DNA from: Pseudomonas nicosulfuronedens | GTDB lineage: Bacteria; Pseudomonadota; Gammaproteobacteria; Pseudomonadales; Pseudomonadaceae | Reading direction: 5' to 3' | Length of the DNA stretch: 64,000 nt | Assembly: GCF_005877905.1 (NCBI RefSeq) | Contig: NZ_SWDV01000041.1 | Coordinates: forward strand, 1-64,000 | Shown here: in pieces, positions 17,301-25,117 of the stretch | Layout of the letters: every line of letters begins with the position of its first letter | Position numbering within the stretch: position 1 is the stretch's first letter | Notes under the pieces: model-generated | Seen by the model: only the letters and a program-made list of their open reading frames with translations | Database searches by the model: none | What the model was told of the DNA's origin: nothing | Made by a program: the position numbers and the translations under genes

Positions 17301-17307
17301 CGCCTAG
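17280..17307. repeat. 7-bp tandem repeat CGCCTGA
   Basis: Three exact copies of CGCCTGA (17280, 17287, 17294) and a degenerate fourth (CGCCTAG), at the broken end of the LysR fragment. Slippage there may have created the stop codon. The sequence from 17308 to 17440 holds nothing I recognise. Confidence 0.85.
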
Positions 17308-17440
17308 GCTGGGCAGCTTCATCTACTTTACCGTGAGGCATTCCGAGTCTGGCAAGAAGTGTAAGTGCACCGCCTGGGGGCCGGCTGAACGACCGGGGCG
17401 GCCCCTATGCCGACAAAGCGCCCCGGCTCCGGCTAGCCGA

Positions 17441-18226
17441 TCAACTGGTCAGCGCCAACAGATTCTGCGCCTTCAGCAACACCGGCAGGTCGACCATGGC
17501 GCCATCCACGGACACAGCAGCACCAGCCGACTGTTCCGTGGCGGCAATCACTCGCCGAGCCCAGTCCAGCTCCTTGGTCGAGGGGCTGAACGCCTGGTTG
17601 ACCGCTGCCACTTGGCGCGGGTGGATGCAAAGCTTGCCGACAAAACCCAGGGTACGACTACGGCGTGACTCCAGTGCGATAAGAGCCTCGTCGTCAAGGA
17701 CGACCGATACCCCGTCGATCGGCGCCTGCAGCCCCGCCACCCGGGATGCCAGGACAATCTGCGAACGAGCATGGAGCAACGCTTCGTCGCTGCCGTCGCA
17801 GCCGATATCTACCTGGAAGTCAATCGAGCCAAAGGCAAGGCGCTCGACACCAGGAGCCCTGGCGACGTTCAGTACCTGCCAAAGTCCCAGCGCACTCTCG
17901 ATCAGCGGAATGATCGGAGCAGTGGTCGCCGCAGCCAGCTCGACCATCGGTTCCACAGTTTCCGCCTTCGGCAGCATCACGCCACGCACCGGTAGATCAC
18001 GCAGCAATGCCAGGTCCTGGGCAAAATCGCTGCTGCCGAAACCGTTGATGCGCAGCACAACGTCGGCACCGCCCTCAATCGCCTTGCGCACGTGTTCCCG
18101 GGCTGCGGCCTTGTTCTGCGCTGGCACAGCGTCTTCCAGGTCCAGAATCACTACGTCGGCGCCGGCCGCCAGCGCCTTGGCAAAGCGCTCGGGCCTATCG
18201 CCCGGTACGAAAAGATAGGATCGCAT
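17441..18226 (-). CDS. CitE/HpcH-family CoA-ester lyase
   Basis: 261-aa TIM-barrel lyase that cleaves a 3-hydroxyacyl-CoA (citramalyl-, malyl- or methylmalyl-CoA type) by retro-Claisen/aldol chemistry. The N-terminal 'RSYLFVPGDRPERF', 'VILDLEDAV', the Mg-binding Glu in 'IPLIESALGLW' and Asp in 'FGSIDFQVDIG', and 'GKLCIHPRQV' are all family signatures. The ATG at 18226 gives the standard start; a longer frame to 18301 is not family-like. It lies downstream of an HTD2-like hydratase, which would supply its hydroxyacyl-CoA substrate. Confidence 0.88.
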   Translation of the reverse strand: MRSYLFVPGDRPERFAKALAAGADVVILDLEDAVPAQNKAAAREHVRKAIEGGADVVLRINGFGSSDFAQDLALLRDLPVRGVMLPKAETVEPMVELAAATTAPIIPLIESALGLWQVLNVARAPGVERLAFGSIDFQVDIGCDGSDEALLHARSQIVLASRVAGLQAPIDGVSVVLDDEALIALESRRSRTLGFVGKLCIHPRQVAAVNQAFSPSTKELDWARRVIAATEQSAGAAVSVDGAMVDLPVLLKAQNLLALTS

Positions 18227-18319
18227 CGTTACCTCAAATTCATGAAAGTCAGACACAGAACGAGCAACCAGAGCAGCACCCAGCTCAGGTTGTTTCGCCA
18301 CGATTCGCGGATAGTCATC

Positions 18320-19183
18320 TCAGGCAAGCTCCGCCTGGGCGTCCATGCACAGGAAGCCGTCGGCGTCCTCGGCCCACAACTGGATACTGCTGCCGTTGGC
18401 TTCGGGTTTCGCGCAGACGCGGAACGCTCGGGTATCGAAAAGCGGCCGGACGGCGCGGAACGAGAAGCCCACGACTCGCGCCTGCGGCAACTCGTCCCGC
18501 AACAGATTCATTAGCAGCGTGGCTATCAACGGCCCGTGCACGACCAATCCCGGATAGCCCTCGTCGTGCATCGCGTAGGGGCGGTCGTAGTGGATGCGAT
18601 GTCCGTTGAACGTCAGCGCGGAATAGCGGAACAGCAGGACCGGGTCAGGCACAACCTCCCTCGACCACTTCGCCCTTTCGGGCGCGGCCTGTGGCGCCGG
18701 CAACGGGTCACCCGGGCGAGGCGGGTCGCGGTAGACAATGTCCTGCTCCTCGCGCACCAGCACGTCCCCGGCATGCGAAAGCTCATGGCGAACCTTGACG
18801 AACACCAGGTCGCCACTGCGGCCACTCTTATGCGAGACATCGAGGATGGTGGATAGGCGCTCAACCTCGGCGTCGACCGGCAGCGCGTCATAGAAACGTA
18901 GGCGGCCCCCCGCCCACATCCGCCGCGGCAGGCTCACCGGCGGCAGGAACCCGCCTCGCTGTGGGTGGCCGTCGCTACTGATTGCCGACTGCCGAGCGAT
19001 CGGTAGGAAGTACAGCCAGTGCCAGAGTGCCGGCACCGACGCGCCGGCGACGTAGCCGCGCTCTTCACGGTCCAGGGTTGCCGCCAGGGCGTTCAGGGGC
19101 GCAAGAGTCAGACGGTCGCGTTGCCGCTCCTGGCGCCCCACCCATTGCTTGAGGTACTGCTCGTCGATACTCACGTACGCCAT
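18320..19183 (-). CDS. HTD2/mesaconyl-CoA hydratase-like hot-dog protein
   Basis: 287-aa protein with an N-terminal MaoC-like (FAS1_DH_region) hot-dog half and a C-terminal MaoC half containing 'ALTFNGHRIHYDRPYA' and 'GLVVHGPLIATLL', the signature of mesaconyl-C4-CoA hydratase and HTD2 proteins. The expected reaction is reversible hydration of an enoyl-CoA with a carboxylate or branched group. It is followed by the CitE-like lyase (93 bp). The pair recalls mesaconyl/itaconyl-CoA to citramalyl-CoA to pyruvate plus acetyl-CoA. AAGGA sits very close to the ATG. Confidence 0.82.
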   Translation of the reverse strand: MAYVSIDEQYLKQWVGRQERQRDRLTLAPLNALAATLDREERGYVAGASVPALWHWLYFLPIARQSAISSDGHPQRGGFLPPVSLPRRMWAGGRLRFYDALPVDAEVERLSTILDVSHKSGRSGDLVFVKVRHELSHAGDVLVREEQDIVYRDPPRPGDPLPAPQAAPERAKWSREVVPDPVLLFRYSALTFNGHRIHYDRPYAMHDEGYPGLVVHGPLIATLLMNLLRDELPQARVVGFSFRAVRPLFDTRAFRVCAKPEANGSSIQLWAEDADGFLCMDAQAELA

Positions 19184-19208
19184 TCCTTGTCTGGGTTTCC
19201 GGTTTCAA

Positions 19209-20081
19209 TCAGCGCGCCGCGGGAGATGCGAGGAAACGCTCGCGGCTTCGGATGATTCGCTCATCGGCCATCAGGGCGTCATACAAGCGTCGGGCAGTGG
19301 CCAGCCCATCGTCGAAGCAAGGGCTAAGCACTGCGGCTTCGATGGCCTGGAAGGCGGCCTGCGCCACAACGTTGGGCTGGCGCAGCGCCAGCCACAGTTC
19401 GGCGTCGGTCAGAGCACATTCGGGGTCGGCTTCGCGCCAGGGATGATTGCGCACCAAGCGTTGCGCCAGGGCATCGGCCGCAGGCGGATCGGCGAGTATC
19501 TGGGTGGCCAGCCTCCTTGCCGCGTCCAGCCCGCAATCGACCGCCACGACCTGGTGGAACAGCGGTCCGCAGGCGTGATCCCGCGCCGTTTGCTGCGTTC
19601 CCTCCACCATCAGCCGCAGTGCCGGCAGGATGCCCAGAAGGCGTGGTAGGCGTTGCGTCGCCGATAGCGCGAGCGTGCCCAGGCTCACCTCCGGGAGAGC
19701 CAGACGAGTATCGGTTTCCGCTATCCGGTAGTGGCAGGCCAGCAGGGTTTCCAGGCCACCGCCCATGGCGAAGCCGTGGGCCAGGGCGATCACCGGCTTG
19801 CCCAGCTTCTCGATGGTCACGTGTATATGGCTCGACAGCCCAGGCTCAGCGGCGGCATCTGGCGTGCCGAACTCGCGGATATCCCCGCCAGCGCTGAAGC
19901 CGCGCCCGGCACCAGTCAATATCACAACCGCCACCAACGGATCGGCGCCGGCGCGCTGTAACGCACACAGCAACTCTCGACGCAAGGCCAAGCTAAAGGC
20001 GTTAACCGGAGGCGCCACCATGCGTAGCACGGCGACGCGCCCCTGTGCCTCGTGGGTGTATTCGACTTGAGCTTGGGTCAT
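19209..20081 (-). CDS. Enoyl-CoA hydratase/isomerase family protein
   Basis: 290-aa crotonase, with oxyanion-hole segments 'GAGRGFSAGGDIREFG' and 'ALAHGFAMGGGLETLLAC'. The Glu in 'GGGLE' and 'LPEVSLGTL' provide the acid/base positions of FadB-type hydratases. The start is set at ATG 20081 (M-T-Q-A-Q-V-E-Y); an in-frame extension to 20186 would run over the operator. It heads the minus-strand operon with the HTD2-like hydratase and CitE-like lyase, and its promoter carries a complete operator pair. Confidence 0.85.
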   Translation of the reverse strand: MTQAQVEYTHEAQGRVAVLRMVAPPVNAFSLALRRELLCALQRAGADPLVAVVILTGAGRGFSAGGDIREFGTPDAAAEPGLSSHIHVTIEKLGKPVIALAHGFAMGGGLETLLACHYRIAETDTRLALPEVSLGTLALSATQRLPRLLGILPALRLMVEGTQQTARDHACGPLFHQVVAVDCGLDAARRLATQILADPPAADALAQRLVRNHPWREADPECALTDAELWLALRQPNVVAQAAFQAIEAAVLSPCFDDGLATARRLYDALMADERIIRSRERFLASPAAR

Positions 20082-20172
20082 TGCGTATGCCTCAACTTGC
20101 AACGCCTCTCCAGGGGGACGAGTAGTGGACCGAGCAACGCGCCGATGCTCAGCGCGAGCGGTGTTCGACCCA

Positions 20173-20204
20173 TGAACGCTATTCATATTTCTGAATGGCG
20201 TTCA
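20173..20204 (-). promoter_or_regulatory. Paired operator between crotonase and lysR-type gene
   Basis: TGAACGCTATTCA (20173-20185) and TGAATGGCGTTCA (20192-20204), both near-complete inverted repeats, with centres 19 bp apart. On the minus strand a CAGAAA -10 (20188-20193) starts eight bases before the downstream copy, and TTTGCA lies 17 bases upstream of it. The geometry matches the ETF and ferredoxin-reductase promoters. Confidence 0.7.
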
Positions 20205-20344
20205 ATTTATTGCAAATCATGGGCGGGTGGCAAGTGGAATTGCAATGCCACGGAGCAATGGCACGATTCCATGCGGAAATGCTAGATAAAATCGAAAGCT
20301 GCAGATTAGGATTGCATCAGGATTGATAAATAACGAGAGCACCG

Positions 20345-21298
20345 ATGGATAAGTTGCGCAGCATGGAAGTCTTCATGACCGTAGTCGATCGCGGCAGCCT
20401 CAGCGCCGCGGCGGCGGCACTGAGCCTCTCCCCGTCGATGGTCTCCACGCACCTGAGCAATCTCGAAACGGACCTGGGGGTGCGCCTGCTCAATCGCACC
20501 ACGCGGCGCCTGAGCCTCACCGACGAGGGTGCCGTCTACTACTCGCATTGCCAGCATGTGCACGAGGAGATCGCCAGCGTCGAGTCCATGCTCGCCGGCA
20601 ATCACATGCAGCCGCGTGGGCGCCTGCGCGTGGACATCCCGAGCACCATCGCGCAGTGCTTGATCGTCCCGCTGCTGCGGGAGTTCCGCCGCCGCTACCC
20701 GGACATCCAGCTCGACTTTTCCGACTCGGAGCAAATCTCGAACACGGTGGAGAGTCAGCACGACGTGATGATCCGCCTCGGCCCGCTGGGCGACTCGGGC
20801 ATGATTGCCCGCCAGTTGGGGCACACCCCCCTGCTCACCGTGGCGTCCCCCGGATACCTGGAATCACGGGGGACGCCGCAGTCTCCCGAGGAGCTGCGCC
20901 AGCACGATTGCATCAGCTATATGGTCGAGCGCACCGGGAGAATGCTGCCCTGGACCTTCGAGCGCCATGGTCAGCGCAAAATCCTGCAATTGCAGAGCAG
21001 CTTGTCGATCACCCAAGGCAACACGCGGGTCGAAGCCGCGCTGAATGGTCTGGGAATCATCCAGGGCATGGGCTTTCATCTGCACGGGCATCTGAGTACC
21101 GGCGCGCTGCGCCAGGTGTTGCCGGACTGGAGCGTCCTCGCGCCGGCCATCGAGGTGCTCTATCCGCGCGGACGCCGGGAATCGCGCAAAGTGCACACCT
21201 TCGTGGACTTCCTGCTAGAGCACTACCCGGCAGGACGGGAAATCCGCGTGCCGGCGCCCTCCCGTGGAGAGAGCGCCAAGAGCGGAGTGCTCGACTGA
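20345..21298 (+). CDS. LysR-family transcriptional regulator
   Basis: 317-aa LTTR with an N-terminal winged HTH ('MEVFMTVVDRGSLSAAAAAL', 'VSTHLSNLETDLGVRLLNR') and a C-terminal periplasmic-binding-like effector domain. It resembles the large AaeR/DsdC-like subgroup with 'TRRLSLTDEG'. It is divergent from the crotonase/HTD2/CitE operon with 264 bp between them, so it is a candidate activator of that operon. The paired operator in this gap does not have the usual T-N11-A LysR box. The effector is unknown. Confidence 0.9.
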   Translation: MDKLRSMEVFMTVVDRGSLSAAAAALSLSPSMVSTHLSNLETDLGVRLLNRTTRRLSLTDEGAVYYSHCQHVHEEIASVESMLAGNHMQPRGRLRVDIPSTIAQCLIVPLLREFRRRYPDIQLDFSDSEQISNTVESQHDVMIRLGPLGDSGMIARQLGHTPLLTVASPGYLESRGTPQSPEELRQHDCISYMVERTGRMLPWTFERHGQRKILQLQSSLSITQGNTRVEAALNGLGIIQGMGFHLHGHLSTGALRQVLPDWSVLAPAIEVLYPRGRRESRKVHTFVDFLLEHYPAGREIRVPAPSRGESAKSGVLD

Positions 21299-21322
21299 GC
21301 CATTGCATCTCGCTCCAGGAGC

Positions 21323-21355
21323 GGCCCCGCATCGGGGCCGGGCTGCTCGGCCCCG
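21323..21355. terminator. Overlapping hairpins between converging genes
   Basis: GGCCCCG-CAT-CGGGGCC (21323-21339) and CGGGGCCG-N7-CGGCCCCG (21333-21355) are mutually exclusive stems between the LysR stop and the CMD-gene stop. This is probably a bidirectional terminator; no T-tract is seen. Confidence 0.55.
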
Positions 21356-21781
21356 TCAGAGCAGACCGCTCTCGCTCGCCGTGCGAGTACCGCCGTCCAG
21401 GCCGCGTTCACGCAGCACTTCGATGGCCACGCCGAGGGCGCTGGAAACGGCCGGGAAGCCGACGTAGGGCAGTGTCTGGATGATGATTTCCTCGATCTCC
21501 TGGACACTTAGACCATTGTTCAGGCCGAAGCGCAGATGGTTGCGCAACTCGTCCGGCTGCCGCGAGGCTATCAGCGCGCCGATCACCACCGCGCTGCGAT
21601 GCTTGAGTTCCAGCCCCGGGCGCGACCAGACCGCGCCGAAGGCGAACTCCACCGCCATGCGTCCGACGTCGGCGGCGAAGCGCCCCGAGTTGGCATTGGC
21701 TTCCATGGTCTTGGCGAACTCTGGGCCCATCATCCGCACCATGTGGGCGTAGCCCTCTTCCCAATAGTTCTTTTCGCTCAT
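21356..21781 (-). CDS. Carboxymuconolactone decarboxylase-family protein
   Basis: 141-aa CMD/AhpD-fold protein. The core 'LELKHRSAVVIGALIA', 'ELRNHLRFGLNNGLSVQEI' and 'IIQTLPYVGFPA' matches 4-carboxymuconolactone decarboxylase-like proteins, and there is no CxxC redox pair, so an AhpD peroxidase role is unlikely. Members decarboxylate or isomerise cyclic acids; the substrate here is unknown. It is at the 3' end of a minus-strand run with the SDR at 21827 and PhyH dioxygenase at 22656. Confidence 0.82.
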   Translation of the reverse strand: MSEKNYWEEGYAHMVRMMGPEFAKTMEANANSGRFAADVGRMAVEFAFGAVWSRPGLELKHRSAVVIGALIASRQPDELRNHLRFGLNNGLSVQEIEEIIIQTLPYVGFPAVSSALGVAIEVLRERGLDGGTRTASESGLL

Positions 21782-21826
21782 CGTTGAATGCTCCGTGTAA
21801 CAGTGTGGTCGGTGAGTCCAGGCGGC

Positions 21827-22645
21827 TCAGCCCTGCACTAGGTCGAATGCGGTCAGCGGCGCGACCTCTGTGACGCCGCCGTCCACCGCGAGGCAGCTGG
21901 CGGTGATGAAGCGGGCCTCATCGCTGGCCAGGAACAGCGCGGCGGAGGCCACGTCCCAGGCGTCACCTTCGATCGGCAACGGCGCGATGCGCCGGCGCCG
22001 GGTGCGTAGTTCTTCGCTCAGCAGGCCATCCACCAGCGGCGTGAAGATGTGCCCAGGCGCCACCGTGTTGGCACGCAATCCCTTGCCGCCGTAGTGGGTC
22101 GCAAGGTCGCGAGTGAACTGCACCATGGCTGCCTTCGAAGGCCCATAGGGACCACTGCCCATGCCTTGCAGGCCGGCGGTCGATGAGATGTTGACCACTG
22201 CCGAGCGGGGGTTGGCCGTCAGGTGCGGAAGCGCATGGCGACACATGCGGAACACGCTGCCAAGGTTGATATCGAGTATGCGGTTCCACTGCTCGGGCGG
22301 ATATTCCTCGTAGGGCAGTGCGCGGCTGGCGACGCCCACGTTGTTGACCAGGATGTGCAGGGCGCCGTAGCGCCGGACACTGTCCTCGACGAAGCGTGCG
22401 CAGTCCTCGTCGCGCGTCACGTCGCCGGCTGCGACGAACGCTTCGCCGCCGTCAGCCAGAATCATCCGCAGGGTCTCCTCCGCGCGTTCGGGGTGCTGGT
22501 CAACCAGGCAGACGCGGGCGCCTTCGCGGGCAAACTGGTAGGCGATCGCCTTGCCGGTTCCGACGCCCTCTCCCTGAGACCCAGCCCCGGTAACGATGGC
22601 GACCTTGCCAGCCAAGCGCTGGTAGTAAACGGTGGGTTTTGGCAT
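21827..22645 (-). CDS. SDR-family oxidoreductase
   Basis: 272-aa SDR. The cofactor loop is expanded (T-G-A-G-S-Q-G-E-G-V-G-T-G), then 'LVNNVGVASR', 'NISSTAGLQG', Y-G-P-S-K and a C-terminal 'CLAVDGGVTEV'. The expanded glycine loop is unusual but the catalytic residues are intact. It lies between the CMD protein and the PhyH dioxygenase; with PhyH upstream it could oxidise a newly introduced hydroxyl. Confidence 0.85.
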   Translation of the reverse strand: MPKPTVYYQRLAGKVAIVTGAGSQGEGVGTGKAIAYQFAREGARVCLVDQHPERAEETLRMILADGGEAFVAAGDVTRDEDCARFVEDSVRRYGALHILVNNVGVASRALPYEEYPPEQWNRILDINLGSVFRMCRHALPHLTANPRSAVVNISSTAGLQGMGSGPYGPSKAAMVQFTRDLATHYGGKGLRANTVAPGHIFTPLVDGLLSEELRTRRRRIAPLPIEGDAWDVASAALFLASDEARFITASCLAVDGGVTEVAPLTAFDLVQG

Positions 22646-22655
22646 GGCGGCGACC

Positions 22656-23624
22656 TCAGTGCGGCGGACGGATCAGGGTGGCGCGGCCGCCCTCGAAGGC
22701 GACAATGGCCGGGTCGCCGGCCTGCATGCGCATGGGGATTTCGGCCTGCGGTACCTTGCGCCCGTCTATGCCCCGGCAGTAGGTGTCCGTGTCCACCCGG
22801 AAGGTACCGCTACGGCCGTCCTCGCCGAGCACGCTGACGGACGTCGAGGTCAGATCGGTTAGGTGACCGATAATCGGGGTATGCCCCGAGGCGGGCATGA
22901 CGCGAATATCCATGGACAGGCGGAAGCGCCCGGAGTAGTTAGCTAGGCCGCTGTGCGGCGTGTTGATATGCATCATCAGCAGGTCGCCAGGCTGGTAAGT
23001 GGCGCGCCGCCAGGCATCGTCCGGGACCGACCCTGCGGGGATCGGGAACAACGGCGGCTGGTTCACGTCATGCAGGTAGGGTCCCTTGTGTAGGCCCTCC
23101 GCAAGCGCCAGGCCGCCCACCTGCTCATCGATGGTGGACAGCGGAATCCAGCAGATCTGGAAGGGAATGCCCTTGTTGTAGAAGCCGTCCTGGTGCAGGT
23201 AGTCGAAGCGGCTGCGCTCGCGGGTCTGTGCCGGTGGCGTCGCGCGGTACTCGACCGTGGGAATCCAGAACGGGTCGTCGCCCAATACGCGCTGGAAAAA
23301 GGCATGGATGGGAGCTTCGCCAACGAATTCGCGCCAGGGTTCGCGCGCGACCAAAGGCTCCATGCGGAACGGAAAGCCCGTCAGGTCCTCGCCGGTGTAG
23401 TCGGCCTCAGGGTCGTCCGCCCGGGCCACCCTGTGCTCGTCGAGAACCGACATGTAGACCTTGCGCAGCCGGGCGACCGCGCCCTGGTCCAGTACGTCAC
23501 GGAAGAACCAGTAGCCGTCTCGTTCCCAGGCGGCCGCCAGGGCCTCCCGGTCATCAAGCAGATGATTGGAGACATTCAGTTCGCGCATGCTCGGCAGCGC
23601 GTCTATCGGCATCGGATGGGTCAT
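22656..23624 (-). CDS. Phytanoyl-CoA dioxygenase (PhyH)-family protein
   Basis: 322-aa Fe(II)/2-oxoglutarate-dependent oxygenase. The metal triad is H144-x-D146 ('YLHQDGFY') and H224 ('NTPHSGLAN'), with R235 ('GRFRLSMDIR') placed to bind 2-oxoglutarate. It hydroxylates an unactivated carbon; family substrates range from acyl-CoAs to free terpenoids. The ATG at 23624 has AGGAAAG upstream and an AAGAACAA element; a longer frame to 23786 is not family-like. It is probably the first gene of the PhyH/SDR/CMD operon. Confidence 0.87.
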   Translation of the reverse strand: MTHPMPIDALPSMRELNVSNHLLDDREALAAAWERDGYWFFRDVLDQGAVARLRKVYMSVLDEHRVARADDPEADYTGEDLTGFPFRMEPLVAREPWREFVGEAPIHAFFQRVLGDDPFWIPTVEYRATPPAQTRERSRFDYLHQDGFYNKGIPFQICWIPLSTIDEQVGGLALAEGLHKGPYLHDVNQPPLFPIPAGSVPDDAWRRATYQPGDLLMMHINTPHSGLANYSGRFRLSMDIRVMPASGHTPIIGHLTDLTSTSVSVLGEDGRSGTFRVDTDTYCRGIDGRKVPQAEIPMRMQAGDPAIVAFEGGRATLIRPPH

Positions 23625-23635
23625 GCTCTTTCCTA

Positions 23636-23643
23636 TTGTTCTT
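23636..23643 (-). promoter_or_regulatory. AAnAAnAA element upstream of PhyH gene
   Basis: Minus strand AAGAACAATAGG overlaps the ribosome-binding site of the PhyH gene. Candidate Hfq/Crc site. Confidence 0.45.
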
Positions 23644-23659
23644 GTGGTAAATACGACAG

Positions 23660-23674
23660 GCCTTTGGCAAAGGC
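23660..23674. promoter_or_regulatory. 15-bp palindrome upstream of PhyH gene
   Basis: GCCTTTG-G-CAAAGGC, a perfect 7+1+7 inverted repeat 36 bp upstream of the PhyH start. Candidate operator; its regulator is unknown and it is unlike the TGAACG sites. Confidence 0.4.
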
Positions 23675-23789
23675 ATGAACCGATGGTAGCGAGCGAGCCC
23701 TTCTGGAAAATCCGCGCCGGGCTCAAAACACCTTTCAGTTGTACCGATGAATCGATTCCGGCTTTTATTCTCGCCGATGAGTTCACTGC

Positions 23790-25085
23790 CTAGCCGCCCA
23801 CCCTAGCGTCACTCAGGTCGTTGCCGTTTCCATCATCCAGGCCTGGCGCGGCAGCGAAGTCCGGGTAGCGCCCCAAGGCCAGGTAGCTAAGGGAGGAACA
23901 CAGGAAGCAGCCGGACGCGACCAGCAGCGCTAAGTCGTAGTTGCCGAAACGGTCGTAGGCCTGACCGATCAGCGAGCCGGCGAGGGCCACCAGGGCCGCG
24001 ATGAACAGAACGCTGAGCCCGTAGATCGCGGCGTAGGAGCGCAGGCCGAAGTAACGGGCGACCATGAATGCCAGCAGGTCGATCTCCGCGCCCTGCCCCA
24101 GCCCCAGCAGCACCAGCGCGAGCACCGCCATCCCGGTCGACAGGTGCGGCTGCAGCAGTATCAGGCAGCCCAGCGCTGGGCCCAAGGTGAACACGCAGGC
24201 CACCAGGGGTGCCCAGAATCGATCGACGAGCAGGCCGGTCAGCAAGGCGCCGGCCAGGGCCGACAAGCCAACCAGGCCAATGGCCGCCGCAGCCTCGCCG
24301 GCCGCCAACCCCTTGCCGGTAAGCAGCGGCTGGAACTGGCTGAGAAGTGCGACTATGGGCGCGTAGCTCAAAGACGCGGCAAGGCAGATCAAAAGCACCC
24401 GCCGGTTACCCAACAAGGCGAACCAAGAAGGCCGCGTTGCGGAACCGGAATGCCCAGCGCCCGCCAGAGGTGCCACGCTAGCGCCGCGAATCCAGAGCCA
24501 ACTGCTCGGCAGCGCCAGTATCAGGATCAGCGCTCCGAGCGTGACGAAGCCCATTCGCCAGCCGTACCAACTGATGACGCCGAAGATCAACGAGGGCAGC
24601 AGCGCGCCCGACAGGGCCAACCCCGATCGCGTCATCGCTAGTGCCAGCCCGCGGGACGACACGAAGGCTCCGTTGACCACTCGCGTATAGCTCAACCCAC
24701 TGGTGGTCACGCCGACAATGCTGAGGAAGGTGTACAGCACGTAATACAGCGGCAACGAGCCTTGAAGCAAGGCCAGGAGGAAATACGCAAGACTGGTGAG
24801 CAGCAAGCCGCCGAGCAGTACCGGGCGCACCCCAAGCCGGTCGATCAGGCGTCCCAACACGGGCGACAGCAGCGCCGCCGCCAGATTGGCATTCTGCGCC
24901 AGCGCGATCTCGCCACGGCTCCAGCCGAAGGAGTCTTGCAGGGGCGCGATGAATAGGCTGGAGAGCGACGGCCACACAGAGAAGGACACGGCCGTGCCTA
25001 CCAGCGCGGCCGTACCCAAGCGCCATTGCTCGCGCCATTCCTTCAGCGCCCCGCCAGTAGGCGAGGGGCGAGTATCGATGGTCAT
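23790..25085 (-). CDS. MFS transporter
   Basis: 431-aa permease with twelve apparent hydrophobic segments and the MFS loop 'LGRLIDRLGVRPVLLGG' between helices 2 and 3. It resembles monocarboxylate/oxalate-formate-type MFS members ('GWSRGEIALAQN'). Inner-membrane uptake of the catabolic substrate or an acidic intermediate is plausible. It is followed by 166 bp and then the PhyH operon, and preceded by the OYE-family gene (32-bp gap), so it is probably the last gene of the 23.8-29.2 kb unit. Confidence 0.88.
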   Translation of the reverse strand: MTIDTRPSPTGGALKEWREQWRLGTAALVGTAVSFSVWPSLSSLFIAPLQDSFGWSRGEIALAQNANLAAALLSPVLGRLIDRLGVRPVLLGGLLLTSLAYFLLALLQGSLPLYYVLYTFLSIVGVTTSGLSYTRVVNGAFVSSRGLALAMTRSGLALSGALLPSLIFGVISWYGWRMGFVTLGALILILALPSSWLWIRGASVAPLAGAGHSGSATRPSWFALLGNRRVLLICLAASLSYAPIVALLSQFQPLLTGKGLAAGEAAAAIGLVGLSALAGALLTGLLVDRFWAPLVACVFTLGPALGCLILLQPHLSTGMAVLALVLLGLGQGAEIDLLAFMVARYFGLRSYAAIYGLSVLFIAALVALAGSLIGQAYDRFGNYDLALLVASGCFLCSSLSYLALGRYPDFAAAPGLDDGNGNDLSDARVGG

Positions 25086-25117
25086 GGTGCGATCCTTCCT
25101 ATCGTGGGGAGCTCGGC

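Noticed and set aside
23745-23760. TGAATCGATTCC near 23.75 kb as an eighth operator
   Set aside because: The arm spacing is wrong (no 13-bp TGAACG-N-CGTTCA register) and there is no partner copy 19 bp away.
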